Shown here: positions 34,167-42,572 of the stretch, piece after piece | Position numbering within the stretch: the stretch's first letter is position 1 | Layout of the letters: every line of letters starts with the position of its first letter | DNA from: an uncultured Alphaproteobacteria bacterium | GTDB taxonomy: Bacteria; Pseudomonadota; Alphaproteobacteria; HIMB59 | Reading direction: 5' to 3' | Length of the DNA: 47,991 nt | Assembly: GCA_902527545.1 (NCBI GenBank) | Contig: CABZPR010000008.1 | Span: 1 to 47,991 of the forward strand | The notes under the pieces: generated by a model | What the model saw: only the letters and a program-made list of their open reading frames with translations | Database searches by the model: none | Told to the model about the DNA's origin: nothing | Program-made: the position numbers and the translations under genes

Positions 34167-36224
34167 TAATTTTATTGCTTCCTGCTGCTTAAAAAACATA
34201 AGTAACTTATATATATCTTTCTTAAATTTTTCATTTTCATACACTTTTCTTTCAATTAATTTTTTTACATATTGAAGTGCATCTATTATTAGTTCTTGAT
34301 CATGATAAACATTTACAAACTTGAATAATGAGTCACCACTTTGACGATATCCTAATATGTCACCAGTGCCTCTAATTTCGAGATCTTTTTCGGATAATTT
34401 AAAACCATCTAAATTTTCTTTGAATATTTTTAGTCGATTTATCGTATTGTCAGGTAAATCCTTACCATATAATGCAAAACAATAGCCTTGATTGTTTCCT
34501 CTTCCTACTCTTCCTCTTAACTGATGTAATTGAGATAAGCCAAATTTTTCTGCATTTTCAATTACAATATAATCTGCATTTTTATTATCTATACCTACCT
34601 CTACTACAGTAGTAGCAACTAATATTTTTACATTTCCTTTTTGAAAATTTTGAATAATTCTTTCTTTTTGATCACTCTTAATTTTACCATGTAACATTTC
34701 AACTTCTGAACCAAATATATTCTTCAAAGACTTAAATCGTGTTTCTATATCTTTATACTTTTGAGTCTCTGATGCTTCAACTAAAGGACAAATCCAGTAA
34801 ACTTGAGACACATTTGAAATTTTTTTCTTTAACAAAATTTCTATATCTTTAATTTTGTCAATGTTTGATACTTTAGTTATTATCGGTTTTTGAAAAGCTG
34901 GCTTTTCTTTTAGTATTACCTGTTCTATTTCACCATATTGAGCTAATGCAAGTGTTCTTGGAATAGGTGTGGCAGACATTAATAGAATATTTGTATTTAT
35001 TCCTTTTTCAGCTAAATACAGTCTTTGTTGAACACCAAATCGATGTTGTTCATCGATTATTACATATGCCAGGGATGAGAAATTTAAATTTTCTTGAAAA
35101 ATAGCATGAGTGCCAATAATAAAATTAAAAATACCTTTTTCTATTTTTTCATAAATTTCACTTTTATTTTTACTACTTCCAGTCAGCAATATAGGTTTAA
35201 CTTCTTCATTATCTAAGTGATTTAATACATTACTGTAAATTTGATTAGCTAATATTTCTGTAGGTGCCATGTAGGCAACTTGTTTATGTTTTTGAATAAA
35301 AGGGATTGCTGTTAATAAGGATACAATAGTTTTACCTGAACCTACATCACCTTGTAATAGTACTGTCTCTCGATATTGAGTATTATTATAATTATTTATA
35401 TCATTTATGATTTTATATTGATTTTTTGTCAACTCAAAAGGTAGCTCATTTATCAATTTTTCTTGTAAATTAAAATTAAGATTTAAACTTTCATTTTTTC
35501 TTTTTGTTTTTTCTTTTAAGTATCTAATAGCAAAATAATTTGATACTAATTCATCAACTGCCAACCTTTTTCTAAAATTCTCTCTACTTTCAATATCTTC
35601 TTTTACAGAGGGAAAATGCATTTTTATTAATGATTCATTGAAACTTGAAAAATTATATTTTTTTACAATATTTTCGTTCAACCATTCATCAAATTTATTT
35701 AAATGATTTTTTGCTTCATTTAAAACTATTCTGATATCTTTTAATGTGATACCCCTTGTTAAAGGATAAATATTTTCAAAAGTTCTTAACTTATCCTCAT
35801 TTTCTATCTCTTCTATGTAATCAGGGTGTGCTACACTAAGATTACTTTTATAAAATGATACTTTTCCACTAATAATTAATTCTTTGTTTTCAGGATATTT
35901 TTTTCTAAGAAAATTTCCTCTTATTGAAAAATAAATTATGTTTATAATTAAAGATCCTTTTTCACATTCAATCACGTAGGGTAGTTTAGGATTGAAAGGA
36001 AAATGATGTTTTTTTACCTTAACGAGAGTGGTAATAGTTTGTCCTTTTTCAAGATTTTTAAAGTCAATATCCTGAGTACGATCTATTGATCTAGTCGGTA
36101 AATTATAAAATATATCAATAACTGTGTTTATATTTAGATTTTTAAAATAGGACGCTTTCTTTGGACCTATTCCTTTAAGTTTTTCTACATTCTGATATAA
36201 AAAATCGAAACTATTGTCGTTCAT
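34155..36224 (-). CDS. recG: ATP-dependent DNA helicase RecG
   Basis: A complete 689-residue RecG that remodels stalled forks and Holliday junctions. An N-terminal wedge domain with an OB fold (about 1-190) begins KLKGIGPKKASYF near 16-28; helicase motifs follow: Walker A LLQGDVGSGKT near 287, DEQH box VIIDEQHRFGVQQR near 386-399, SATPIPRTLALAQYGE near 415-430 and LRGRVGRG near 572-579, then the TRG region and DLEIRGTGDILGYRQSG near 614-630. Its ATG at 36224-36222 overlaps the sdhE ATG on the other strand, so both genes start at the same spot. Confidence 0.96.
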   Translation of the reverse strand: MNDNSFDFLYQNVEKLKGIGPKKASYFKNLNINTVIDIFYNLPTRSIDRTQDIDFKNLEKGQTITTLVKVKKHHFPFNPKLPYVIECEKGSLIINIIYFSIRGNFLRKKYPENKELIISGKVSFYKSNLSVAHPDYIEEIENEDKLRTFENIYPLTRGITLKDIRIVLNEAKNHLNKFDEWLNENIVKKYNFSSFNESLIKMHFPSVKEDIESRENFRKRLAVDELVSNYFAIRYLKEKTKRKNESLNLNFNLQEKLINELPFELTKNQYKIINDINNYNNTQYRETVLLQGDVGSGKTIVSLLTAIPFIQKHKQVAYMAPTEILANQIYSNVLNHLDNEEVKPILLTGSSKNKSEIYEKIEKGIFNFIIGTHAIFQENLNFSSLAYVIIDEQHRFGVQQRLYLAEKGINTNILLMSATPIPRTLALAQYGEIEQVILKEKPAFQKPIITKVSNIDKIKDIEILLKKKISNVSQVYWICPLVEASETQKYKDIETRFKSLKNIFGSEVEMLHGKIKSDQKERIIQNFQKGNVKILVATTVVEVGIDNKNADYIVIENAEKFGLSQLHQLRGRVGRGNNQGYCFALYGKDLPDNTINRLKIFKENLDGFKLSEKDLEIRGTGDILGYRQSGDSLFKFVNVYHDQELIIDALQYVKKLIERKVYENEKFKKDIYKLLMFFKQQEAIKLLFS

Positions 36225-36471
36225 GAATAATTACTACAAAGATAAATTAAAAAAAATAAAATATCGATGTCAAACATTAGGTATAAAAGAATTAGATGTA
36301 ATTTTTGAGAGAATTTATTCAAAACTTGAAAACACTAATGATGAGGCTCTAATTGATCAATTAGATGATTTATTAAAAAATGAAACACAATACATATTTG
36401 ACGTATTTTTTAATGAGTCTTTCAAAGAAGATAGAATTAAGTACCTTAAAATTATAAATTTATCAAAATAA
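36223..36471 (+). CDS. sdhE: SdhE/DUF339 flavinylation factor (divergent)
   Basis: An 82-residue helical protein fitting SdhE, which helps attach FAD to succinate dehydrogenase. The fit rests on size, the Y-R-(x)4-G-(x)2-E-L-D-x-(I/L)-(F/L) start (KYRCQTLGIKELDVIF at 13-28), the helix IDQLDDLLKNE near 45-55 and an F-D-V-F-F-type block, and the common placement next to recG and mfd in alphaproteobacteria. The key RGxxE motif is altered to LGIKE (Leu19, Gly20, Glu23), so the arginine is lost. I start at ATG 36223 instead of TTG 36214. mfd follows 2 bases later. Confidence 0.82.
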   Translation: MNNYYKDKLKKIKYRCQTLGIKELDVIFERIYSKLENTNDEALIDQLDDLLKNETQYIFDVFFNESFKEDRIKYLKIINLSK

Positions 36472-36473
36472 TA

Positions 36474-39400
36474 TTGGAAAATCCTATTTCTAAATTTGGC
36501 AATAAATCAATTTTATTATGTGAAGATGATAAGGTAGCTCTAGACTATGAAAATATTCTAAATATACATTATCCCCATAAGAAAATATGTTATTTTCCAG
36601 CACATGACTCATTACCGTTCAGTTCTGAAAGTTCATCATCTGATATTTTACTTGATAGGTCAGAAAAATTACAGAAATTAACTCATAATGATATAATAAT
36701 TATAACTTGCAATAATCTTTTAAAAAAATTTCAGTTAAATAAAGATGCTAATCATTTTTTAACATTAACTAAAAATCAAACTATTGAAGCTAATACAATT
36801 TTAGAAAAATTAGTTGAATTTAATCATTCAAGCCAAGCAAATGCTTATAATAAACTCGAATTTTCTCTAAGAGGGGATATTTTAGATATTTATAATAGTA
36901 ATAATAATCCTTATAGAATTTCATTCTTTGATAATGTGATTGAAACAATAAAAGAATTCAATCCTCAAACACAACTTACTTTCAAAGATGAGAAAGAGAG
37001 GATTGATATATTTAACCCTAATATTGAGTTATTAGAGCCAAGTTCTAAAGATAGTTATTTTGAGGATATCGTTATGGGATATTCCATTTATACAATTAAT
37101 AGAAGTGACATAATATTAAAAGAAAAGCTAAATTTTCTTAAAACAATTTTTGATCAAGTCCAACCTGAGATCCCTTTTTCAAATTATTATTTAGAAGATA
37201 ACAAAATAAAAAATTTTAAATTTACAAATATATTATCTAGCTCACCTAAATCATTAAAAATTACATTAAATACCTCTTTAGATGAATTTTCTAAAATGAG
37301 TAATAAAATATATTTTCATAGTGGAAAAAATTACTCATCAATAGAAAACGAATTTCTTCAAAAGAAAAATATTGAACCAAATTATGGTAATAATTTATAT
37401 TTCTATAAATCTGTAATCTCAAAAGATTATCTTTTTGATGGAATCGTACACCTCAATAAAAACACTCATACTACGAAAAAAACGAATTTAGACACTATAA
37501 TCAATTTTAATGATCTCTCATTAGGAGATGCAGTTGTTCATCAAAAACATGGTATTGGTAGATTTATATCAATTGATAATATTGAAATTAATAATCGAAT
37601 TAGGGAGTTTATTAGATTAATTTACCGCGGTAACGACAAGCTTTTACTACCAATTGAAAATTTAAACTATATCTCAAGATATGGGTTTGATGATAATAAT
37701 CTACTTCTTGATAAATTAGGCACGAATGATTGGATTTTAAGAAAATCTTCAGTTAAGAAGAAAATTCGTTTTCTAGCTAATAAACTTTTAAAAAATGCAG
37801 CAAAGAGATCCACTATAAACATCAAAGAGTTTCAATATAATAATTCTGATCTTGAGAAATTTAATCAACAATTTCCATTTGTTGAAACTGAAGACCAATT
37901 AAACTCAATTGAACAATCTTTAAATGATTTAAAACAAGATAAACCATCTAATCGCCTTATATGCGGCGATGTAGGATTTGGTAAAACTGAAGTGGCTTTA
38001 AGAATTGCGTGTGCAACATATTTATCAGGTTTTCAATTTGTAATAGTCGTTCCCACCACATTACTAGCAATGCAACACACTAATACATTTAGCGAGAGGT
38101 TTTCAATTTTTAACATTAAGGTTGCATGTCTATCTAGATTTACTTCGTCAAAAGAAAAAAAAGAAATTTTAATTTCATTAAAGTCAGGTGATATTCAAAT
38201 TCTTATTGCAACACATAGTCTTTTTAAAAAAGACATAGAATTTAATAATTTAGGCACACTGATAATAGATGAAGAACAAAAATTTGGTGTCGATCAAAAG
38301 GAATATTTGATCAACAAATACCCAACTATTCATTTATTTTCATTGTCTGCCACACCTATTCCTAGAACACTTCAGATGTCTTTATTAGGCTTAAAAGATT
38401 TAAGTATTATCGGAACACCTCCATCAAATAGAATTAGTATAAGAACTTATGTTCAAAAATATGAGTCTGTTGCCCTTATTTCAGCAATAAAAAATGAATT
38501 AGAGAGGGACGGACAAATTTTTATTGTTGTACCAAGAATAAGCCATATTCCTTTTGTCGAAAATGAAATTAAAAAATTAAATATAGATCTTTCTTATGGA
38601 GTAGGTCACAGTAAAATGAAAGAAAAAGATATTGAGGATGTGTTCATATCTTTTACAAAAGGTGAGATACAGTGCCTTATTTCTACAAATATTATTGAGT
38701 CTGGAATAGATATTAAAAATGCAAACACACTAATAATATTTAATTCTAATTTGTTTGGTTTATCTCAATTATATCAATTGCGAGGTAGGGTAGGTCGTTC
38801 AAATAAAAGAGCATACGCCTATTTATTTCATGACAGTGAAAAATTAATCAATAAAACAGCTCTAAAGAAACTTCAAGTTTTAGCTAATTATGAAAATCTA
38901 GGATCAAATTTTCAGTTAGCTAATGAGGATTTAGAAATAAGAGGCGCAGGTAATTTACTAGGTGATGAGCAAAGTGGTCATGTGAAAGATATTGGAATAG
39001 AGCTTTACCAAAGTATGTTAAAAGATGAGGTTGAAAGACAAAAAAATAATAATGCAGAAATTGAAGATGATTATGATGAATTTGAATTTGATGCATTTTT
39101 TGAGTATTACATTCCAAAGAATTACATATCTGATGATATTTCTAGATTGATTATTTATCGTAAATTTACTAATTCAAAGAATATTCAAGAACTTAAGAAT
39201 GTTTTAGATGAGATATATGATCGATATGGTAATTACCCAGTTGAAGTAACTAATTTATTTAATTTACTAACTATTAAAATTAAATCTCTTACCCTTGGTA
39301 TTTCAAAAATAAATATAAAAAGAAACTTTATTGATATTACTTTTAAAAAAGCAAGTCAAAAAATACTAGATGATTTAATTCAAATGGCACAAGAAAATAT

Positions 39401-39503
39401 TATAAAAATGCAAAGTTCTAGTTCTATTCAGATTAAAAATAATGACAGTAAGGACTTATTTTACACTATAAATCTATTCTATAAAAAGTTAGGATTAAAA
39501 TGA
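36474..39503 (+). CDS. mfd: Transcription-repair coupling factor Mfd (shortened N-terminus)
   Basis: A 1009-residue Mfd, which removes stalled RNA polymerase and recruits UvrA. Visible parts are the UvrB-like module (about 1-250) with SLRGDILDIYN and PYRISFFD, keeping the residues that contact UvrA in E. coli; the polymerase-binding RID from LGDAVVHQKHGIGRF near 350; translocase motifs CGDVGFGKTEVA near 496, IIDEEQKFGVDQ near 595, SATPIPRTLQMSL and LRGRVGRSN; and the TRCF domain near 880-960. E. coli Mfd has 1148 residues; the loss is before the RID. The start is TTG at 36474, right after the sdhE stop; no ATG is available nearby. Confidence 0.95.
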   Translation: MENPISKFGNKSILLCEDDKVALDYENILNIHYPHKKICYFPAHDSLPFSSESSSSDILLDRSEKLQKLTHNDIIIITCNNLLKKFQLNKDANHFLTLTKNQTIEANTILEKLVEFNHSSQANAYNKLEFSLRGDILDIYNSNNNPYRISFFDNVIETIKEFNPQTQLTFKDEKERIDIFNPNIELLEPSSKDSYFEDIVMGYSIYTINRSDIILKEKLNFLKTIFDQVQPEIPFSNYYLEDNKIKNFKFTNILSSSPKSLKITLNTSLDEFSKMSNKIYFHSGKNYSSIENEFLQKKNIEPNYGNNLYFYKSVISKDYLFDGIVHLNKNTHTTKKTNLDTIINFNDLSLGDAVVHQKHGIGRFISIDNIEINNRIREFIRLIYRGNDKLLLPIENLNYISRYGFDDNNLLLDKLGTNDWILRKSSVKKKIRFLANKLLKNAAKRSTINIKEFQYNNSDLEKFNQQFPFVETEDQLNSIEQSLNDLKQDKPSNRLICGDVGFGKTEVALRIACATYLSGFQFVIVVPTTLLAMQHTNTFSERFSIFNIKVACLSRFTSSKEKKEILISLKSGDIQILIATHSLFKKDIEFNNLGTLIIDEEQKFGVDQKEYLINKYPTIHLFSLSATPIPRTLQMSLLGLKDLSIIGTPPSNRISIRTYVQKYESVALISAIKNELERDGQIFIVVPRISHIPFVENEIKKLNIDLSYGVGHSKMKEKDIEDVFISFTKGEIQCLISTNIIESGIDIKNANTLIIFNSNLFGLSQLYQLRGRVGRSNKRAYAYLFHDSEKLINKTALKKLQVLANYENLGSNFQLANEDLEIRGAGNLLGDEQSGHVKDIGIELYQSMLKDEVERQKNNNAEIEDDYDEFEFDAFFEYYIPKNYISDDISRLIIYRKFTNSKNIQELKNVLDEIYDRYGNYPVEVTNLFNLLTIKIKSLTLGISKINIKRNFIDITFKKASQKILDDLIQMAQENIIKMQSSSSIQIKNNDSKDLFYTINLFYKKLGLK

Positions 39504-39694
39504 TGGAAGATCAACAACTCCCAAAAACTAATGCAGAGTGGGCAAACTATTATGAGTCTATAATAGCCGAACTTACTGAAAATCAAAAAAAAATAGGTGA
39601 ACCTATTTCAATTGATGAATTTTATGAACTTCCTATAAAAAGGAAACAGAAATATATAAAAAAACTATATTTTAAAATTGGCGATGCAGAGTAA
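39500..39694 (+). CDS. Small hydrophilic protein, function unknown
   Basis: A 64-residue (or 63, two ATGs in tandem) cytosolic protein with no recognised family. It contains an acidic N-terminus, an amphipathic helix NAEWANYYESIIAELTENQ at about 10-28, a loop, and a second helix rich in lysine. Its start overlaps the mfd stop as ATGATG/TGA and its end overlaps the oxygenase gene by 11 bases. This tight linkage on both sides supports a real gene. I cannot say whether it works with Mfd or with the oxygenase. Confidence 0.65.
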   Translation: MMEDQQLPKTNAEWANYYESIIAELTENQKKIGEPISIDEFYELPIKRKQKYIKKLYFKIGDAE

Positions 39695-40661
39695 TTATAT
39701 TCCAAATATAGATTTAACGGATATTATTAATAAAGATCTTAATAGTGATGCTGCTATACAAGTATCAAATAATATTAAAAAAGCATCTGAAGAAATTGGT
39801 TTTTTTACAGTTACAAATCATGGTATTCCAATTTCAAAAATTGATAATCTTTTAAAGACTTGTAGAAAATTTTTTTATTTAAATGAGGAAGAGAAACTTA
39901 AAATTGCACCAAAAAAATGGAATCCCAATACAAACACAGTTTATAGAGGTTATTTTCCTAGTTCTGTAAATGGTAAAGAGGGTTTAGATATAGGAGATCC
40001 ACTTTTAAAGCAAAATATGGTTGATTTGTTAAAGAAGGAAAAATTTGAAGTTAATCATGATATGTCTTTTCTAGATCCAGACTGGCAAATTACGATAAAT
40101 AATTATTTTGATGACCTTCATAATTTGGGAATAACAATATTTAAATCTATTATATCTTCATTCTCTTCAGATTTATCATTAGCTGAAAAGGCTTTTCAAA
40201 GACCTAAAACATTGTCAACTCTGAGATTTAATTACTATCCCAAACAAGAAAAACCTGTTGAAGTCTCTTCACAAGACGGTGTTGCTTTAGGTTGTGAAAC
40301 CCATGTAGATAGTGGGATAATGACTATTTTATATCAAGATAAAAAAGGTGGCCTACAAGTACAAAATAGACATTCATTGGATTGGTACGATGTTCCTCAT
40401 GATCCAAATGCTTTTGTAATTAATACAGGTTTAGCTTTAGAGTATTTAACAAATGGTCAAATGAAAGCAACTAATCACAGAGTTCTTTTTAATCAGGAGG
40501 AGCGTATTTCAATACCTTTCTTTTTTGAACCCTCTTATGATTTCATTCTAGACCCAAAACATTTGGATATTTATGAAAATATCAATTATAATATTGATAA
40601 TTATGAAAATTTTCTCACCAATTCGCTTAAAAAATTTGTTGAATATGATAGGCCTGCCTAA
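39684..40661 (+). CDS. 2-oxoglutarate/Fe(II)-dependent oxygenase (isopenicillin-N-synthase-like)
   Basis: A 325-residue non-heme iron oxygenase with the DIOX_N domain (ASEEIGFFTVTNHGIP near 32-47) and the 2OG-FeII_Oxy core. Iron ligands are His207 and Asp209 (CETHVDSG) and His265 (KATNHRV); Arg274 in ERISIPFF matches the 2-oxoglutarate-binding R-x-S. Family members hydroxylate or desaturate small molecules, for example in amino-acid, purine or ethylene chemistry; the true substrate is unknown. I start at ATG 39684, two codons after a TTG. It overlaps the small gene upstream and the lipoprotein gene downstream. Confidence 0.9.
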   Translation: MQSNYIPNIDLTDIINKDLNSDAAIQVSNNIKKASEEIGFFTVTNHGIPISKIDNLLKTCRKFFYLNEEEKLKIAPKKWNPNTNTVYRGYFPSSVNGKEGLDIGDPLLKQNMVDLLKKEKFEVNHDMSFLDPDWQITINNYFDDLHNLGITIFKSIISSFSSDLSLAEKAFQRPKTLSTLRFNYYPKQEKPVEVSSQDGVALGCETHVDSGIMTILYQDKKGGLQVQNRHSLDWYDVPHDPNAFVINTGLALEYLTNGQMKATNHRVLFNQEERISIPFFFEPSYDFILDPKHLDIYENINYNIDNYENFLTNSLKKFVEYDRPA

Positions 40662-41103
40662 ATTATCTTTTTTATTTTTATTCACATTGATAACAGCATG
40701 TGGTGGTTTTAATACTGGGGTAAAAAAATCTGACACCCAAAAAGTTAACACAGTTAAATATGGAACTCTCGTTGCAGCTGAGCCTGTCAAAATTACTGGT
40801 GAAAGCTCTGGATTAGGCGCTCTTACAGGAGGTTTAGTAGGTTTTGTCGTAGGATGTGGAGAGGGTATTTTTGATGATGATTGTAGAGATGCTGCTGCTG
40901 TGGTCGGAACCATTGGTGGAGCAATAGTAGGTTATGTCGCTGGTTCATCATTAGGAGATCATACAGGATTTCAATATGTTGTAGATGTTGATGACACAGA
41001 TGATGACATTTCAATAGTTCAATCTGGCTCAGAACAAATTCCAATTGGTTCCAGAGTAACTATTGCTATTGGTACAAATACTAGAATTATTATATCTGAA
41101 TAG
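40645..41103 (+). CDS. Glycine-zipper lipoprotein (17-kDa antigen/SlyB-like)
   Basis: A 152-residue lipoprotein. From the ATG at 40645 the product starts with a short signal peptide and a lipobox LITAC, with the lipidated Cys19. A glycine-zipper segment follows (about 47-100): GALTGGLVGFVVGCGEG and TIGGAIVGYVAGSSLG, as in the outer-membrane 17-kDa/SlyB group. The C-terminus has a strand with PIGSRVTIAIG, typical of the same family. An upstream ATG at 40573 would add 24 residues and bury the signal, so I reject it. The start overlaps the oxygenase gene by 17 bases. It probably sits in the outer membrane; precise role unknown. Confidence 0.85.
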   Translation: MIGLPKLSFLFLFTLITACGGFNTGVKKSDTQKVNTVKYGTLVAAEPVKITGESSGLGALTGGLVGFVVGCGEGIFDDDCRDAAAVVGTIGGAIVGYVAGSSLGDHTGFQYVVDVDDTDDDISIVQSGSEQIPIGSRVTIAIGTNTRIIISE

Positions 41104-41116
41104 ACATAAATAAATT

Positions 41117-41419
41117 ATGTTTATTGCAATGAATCGATTTAAAGTCAAATTAGGTGAAGAGACTTATTTTGAAGAAATATGGAAAAATAGAGATACACAC
41201 TTAAATGAAGTTCCTGGTTTTAAAAAATTTAATTTAATAAAAAGTGAGTCTAATGAAGAATATACACTCTATGCATCTCACAGTGAATGGGAGTCAAAGC
41301 AAGATTTTATTAATTGGACTAAATCAGAAGCTTTTAGGATGGCTCATAAAAATGCTGGTGAACACAAAACAGTATATTTGGATCACCCACATTTTGAAGG
41401 TTTTGAGGTAGTAATTTAA
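41117..41419 (+). CDS. ABM-family monooxygenase, heme-degradation-like
   Basis: A 100-residue ferredoxin-like dimeric protein of the antibiotic-biosynthesis-monooxygenase family. Features close to the IsdG/HmoA-type group are FIAMNRFKVKLGEE near 2-15, EEIWKNRDTHLNEVPGF near 19-35, and LYASHSEWESKQDFINWT near 51-68, followed by SEAFRMAHK with a histidine that could bind heme. Relatives open heme or oxidise quinol-like compounds. It lies 13 bases after the lipoprotein gene and 24 before the DUF2721 gene. Heme cleavage for iron is plausible but not proved by these motifs. Confidence 0.82.
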   Translation: MFIAMNRFKVKLGEETYFEEIWKNRDTHLNEVPGFKKFNLIKSESNEEYTLYASHSEWESKQDFINWTKSEAFRMAHKNAGEHKTVYLDHPHFEGFEVVI

Positions 41420-41443
41420 GTAAATATCACCTATTTTTTATCA

Positions 41444-41884
41444 ATGGACATAGTAAATCACGAGATATTATTAAGTAGTAATATGTTAGGGACAATGTTC
41501 TTTGCTTGCACAATTTATATAACATTGGTTATAGCTAGGTATGCAACTCTTGCAAAATTAATTAGAGACTCTCGATCTAACATTGAAACAGATAAATTAA
41601 GATTTAAAAGTCAAAGTGAATATTCTTTTCATATCTTGCATTATGAAAAAAGACTTAAATTATTACGTTACACACTTTACTTATCTCTTTTTGGAGGGAT
41701 AGCATTGTGCACAAGCTTATTATTTTTGTTATTAAATTACAGCTTCATCTCTGCTATAAGTTTTGGTATTCATCTTATTTTAGTATTATTTGCATTAGTC
41801 ACTCTTGTATATGAACTAGCTGTATCTTTTGAGGCTTTAACTGAGCATTTAGACATAATGAGAACTTTAAAAGATAAATTTTAA
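41444..41884 (+). CDS. DUF2721 membrane protein
   Basis: A 146-residue membrane protein matching DUF2721: an N-terminal helix (about 12-35), a basic cytosolic segment with the family's ARYATLAKLIRD near 28-39, then two closely spaced helices (about 70-92 and 96-122) and a C-terminal EVSFEALTEHL-like stretch (AVSFEALTEHLD). Function unknown. It shares strand and short spacing with the ABM gene upstream. It is convergent with the gene at 41950-42312 across about 65 bases. Confidence 0.82.
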   Translation: MDIVNHEILLSSNMLGTMFFACTIYITLVIARYATLAKLIRDSRSNIETDKLRFKSQSEYSFHILHYEKRLKLLRYTLYLSLFGGIALCTSLLFLLLNYSFISAISFGIHLILVLFALVTLVYELAVSFEALTEHLDIMRTLKDKF

Positions 41885-41949
41885 TATATAAATAATATTC
41901 AAACTGTTCGACTAATTAATTTCTGCCTTTTTTTTTATTTCTTCCCTTT

Positions 41950-42312
41950 TTATCTTATAGAAACATATACACTACCACCCATACTTAAAACTTTTCCGTA
42001 GTCCTCTAGTAACTTTGCAAAATCTGGGAAATAATCATTTTTACTGGCATTTTCGACATGTCTTTGAACACTCTCCATAGATGTAAATTGTTCATTTATT
42101 GTAAATAATGTGTTTCCAGTTTCGCCCTTACTAGGATCAGTAGGGTCTTTAAATTCTGGTGCTTTAGTAAAGTAAGCATTTAATAAATGATCTGTCCCAT
42201 CAGAATAAAATTCAGTCATCCATTTTCCATGGGTGCTAAAAATATTTTCAACTTCAGCAGCTTTATCATTTGGTACAGCATAGGAAAGATTTATACATAC
42301 ACGTTCAGTCAT
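41950..42312 (-). CDS. Dimeric alpha/beta-barrel-like protein, function unknown
   Basis: A 120-residue cytosolic protein. The N-terminus CINLSYAVPNDKAAEVENIFSTHGKWM looks like the first strand and helix of a ferredoxin-like ABM or stress-response dimeric barrel, with FTINEQFTSMESVQRHV acting as the second strand-helix unit and GKVLSMGGSVYVSI as the closing strand. I cannot assign a function. AAGGAG before the ATG supports the start. It lies upstream of nothing else on its strand but downstream of tRNA-Ser, 65 bases away, and could share its transcript. Confidence 0.7.
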   Translation of the reverse strand: MTERVCINLSYAVPNDKAAEVENIFSTHGKWMTEFYSDGTDHLLNAYFTKAPEFKDPTDPSKGETGNTLFTINEQFTSMESVQRHVENASKNDYFPDFAKLLEDYGKVLSMGGSVYVSIR

Positions 42313-42377
42313 TTTTTCTCCTTTTAAATAAGATATTAATATTAATTATACATTTTGAAAATTGAAGTTAGATTAAA

Positions 42378-42467
42378 TGGCGGAAGGACTGGGATTCGAA
42401 CCCAGGAAAGAGTTGCCCCTTTGCCGGTTTTCAAGACCGGTGCTTTCAACCGCTCAGCCATCCTTCC
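42378..42467 (-). tRNA. tRNA-Ser (anticodon UGA)
   Basis: On the minus strand the sequence begins GGAAGGATGGCTGAGCGG and ends TCCTTCC-G-CCA with an encoded CCA. The 7-bp acceptor stem (GGAAGGA/TCCTTCC) is perfect. The anticodon arm ACCGGTCTTGAAAACCGG presents TGA, the variable arm is long as required for class II serine tRNAs, and the T arm has GGTTCGAATCC. Discriminator base is G, as usual for bacterial tRNA-Ser. It would read UCA and other UCN codons. Confidence 0.97.
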
Positions 42468-42487
42468 GATGTCATAAACGTCTAGAA

Positions 42488-42515
42488 TGTATATATTACG
42501 TTATTTTTAAATCAA
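42488..42515 (-). promoter_or_regulatory. Probable sigma-70-type promoter of tRNA-Ser
   Basis: On the minus strand TTGATT (complement of 42510-42515) and TATACA (complement of 42488-42493) are 16 bases apart and sit about 20 bases before the tRNA 5' end. Both boxes are near consensus, but the surrounding DNA is AT-rich, so chance matches are likely. Confidence 0.45.
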
Positions 42516-42572
42516 TCGTAATTTTATATTATTAGTTGATATATTCTTTTGCCACTCATGTTATGTTTTTAA

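Noticed and set aside
40823-41044. Open frame antisense to the glycine-zipper lipoprotein gene, rich in His, Leu and Gln
   Set aside because: It is the mirror of the Gly/Asp/Val-rich lipoprotein sequence and has no start context or family likeness.
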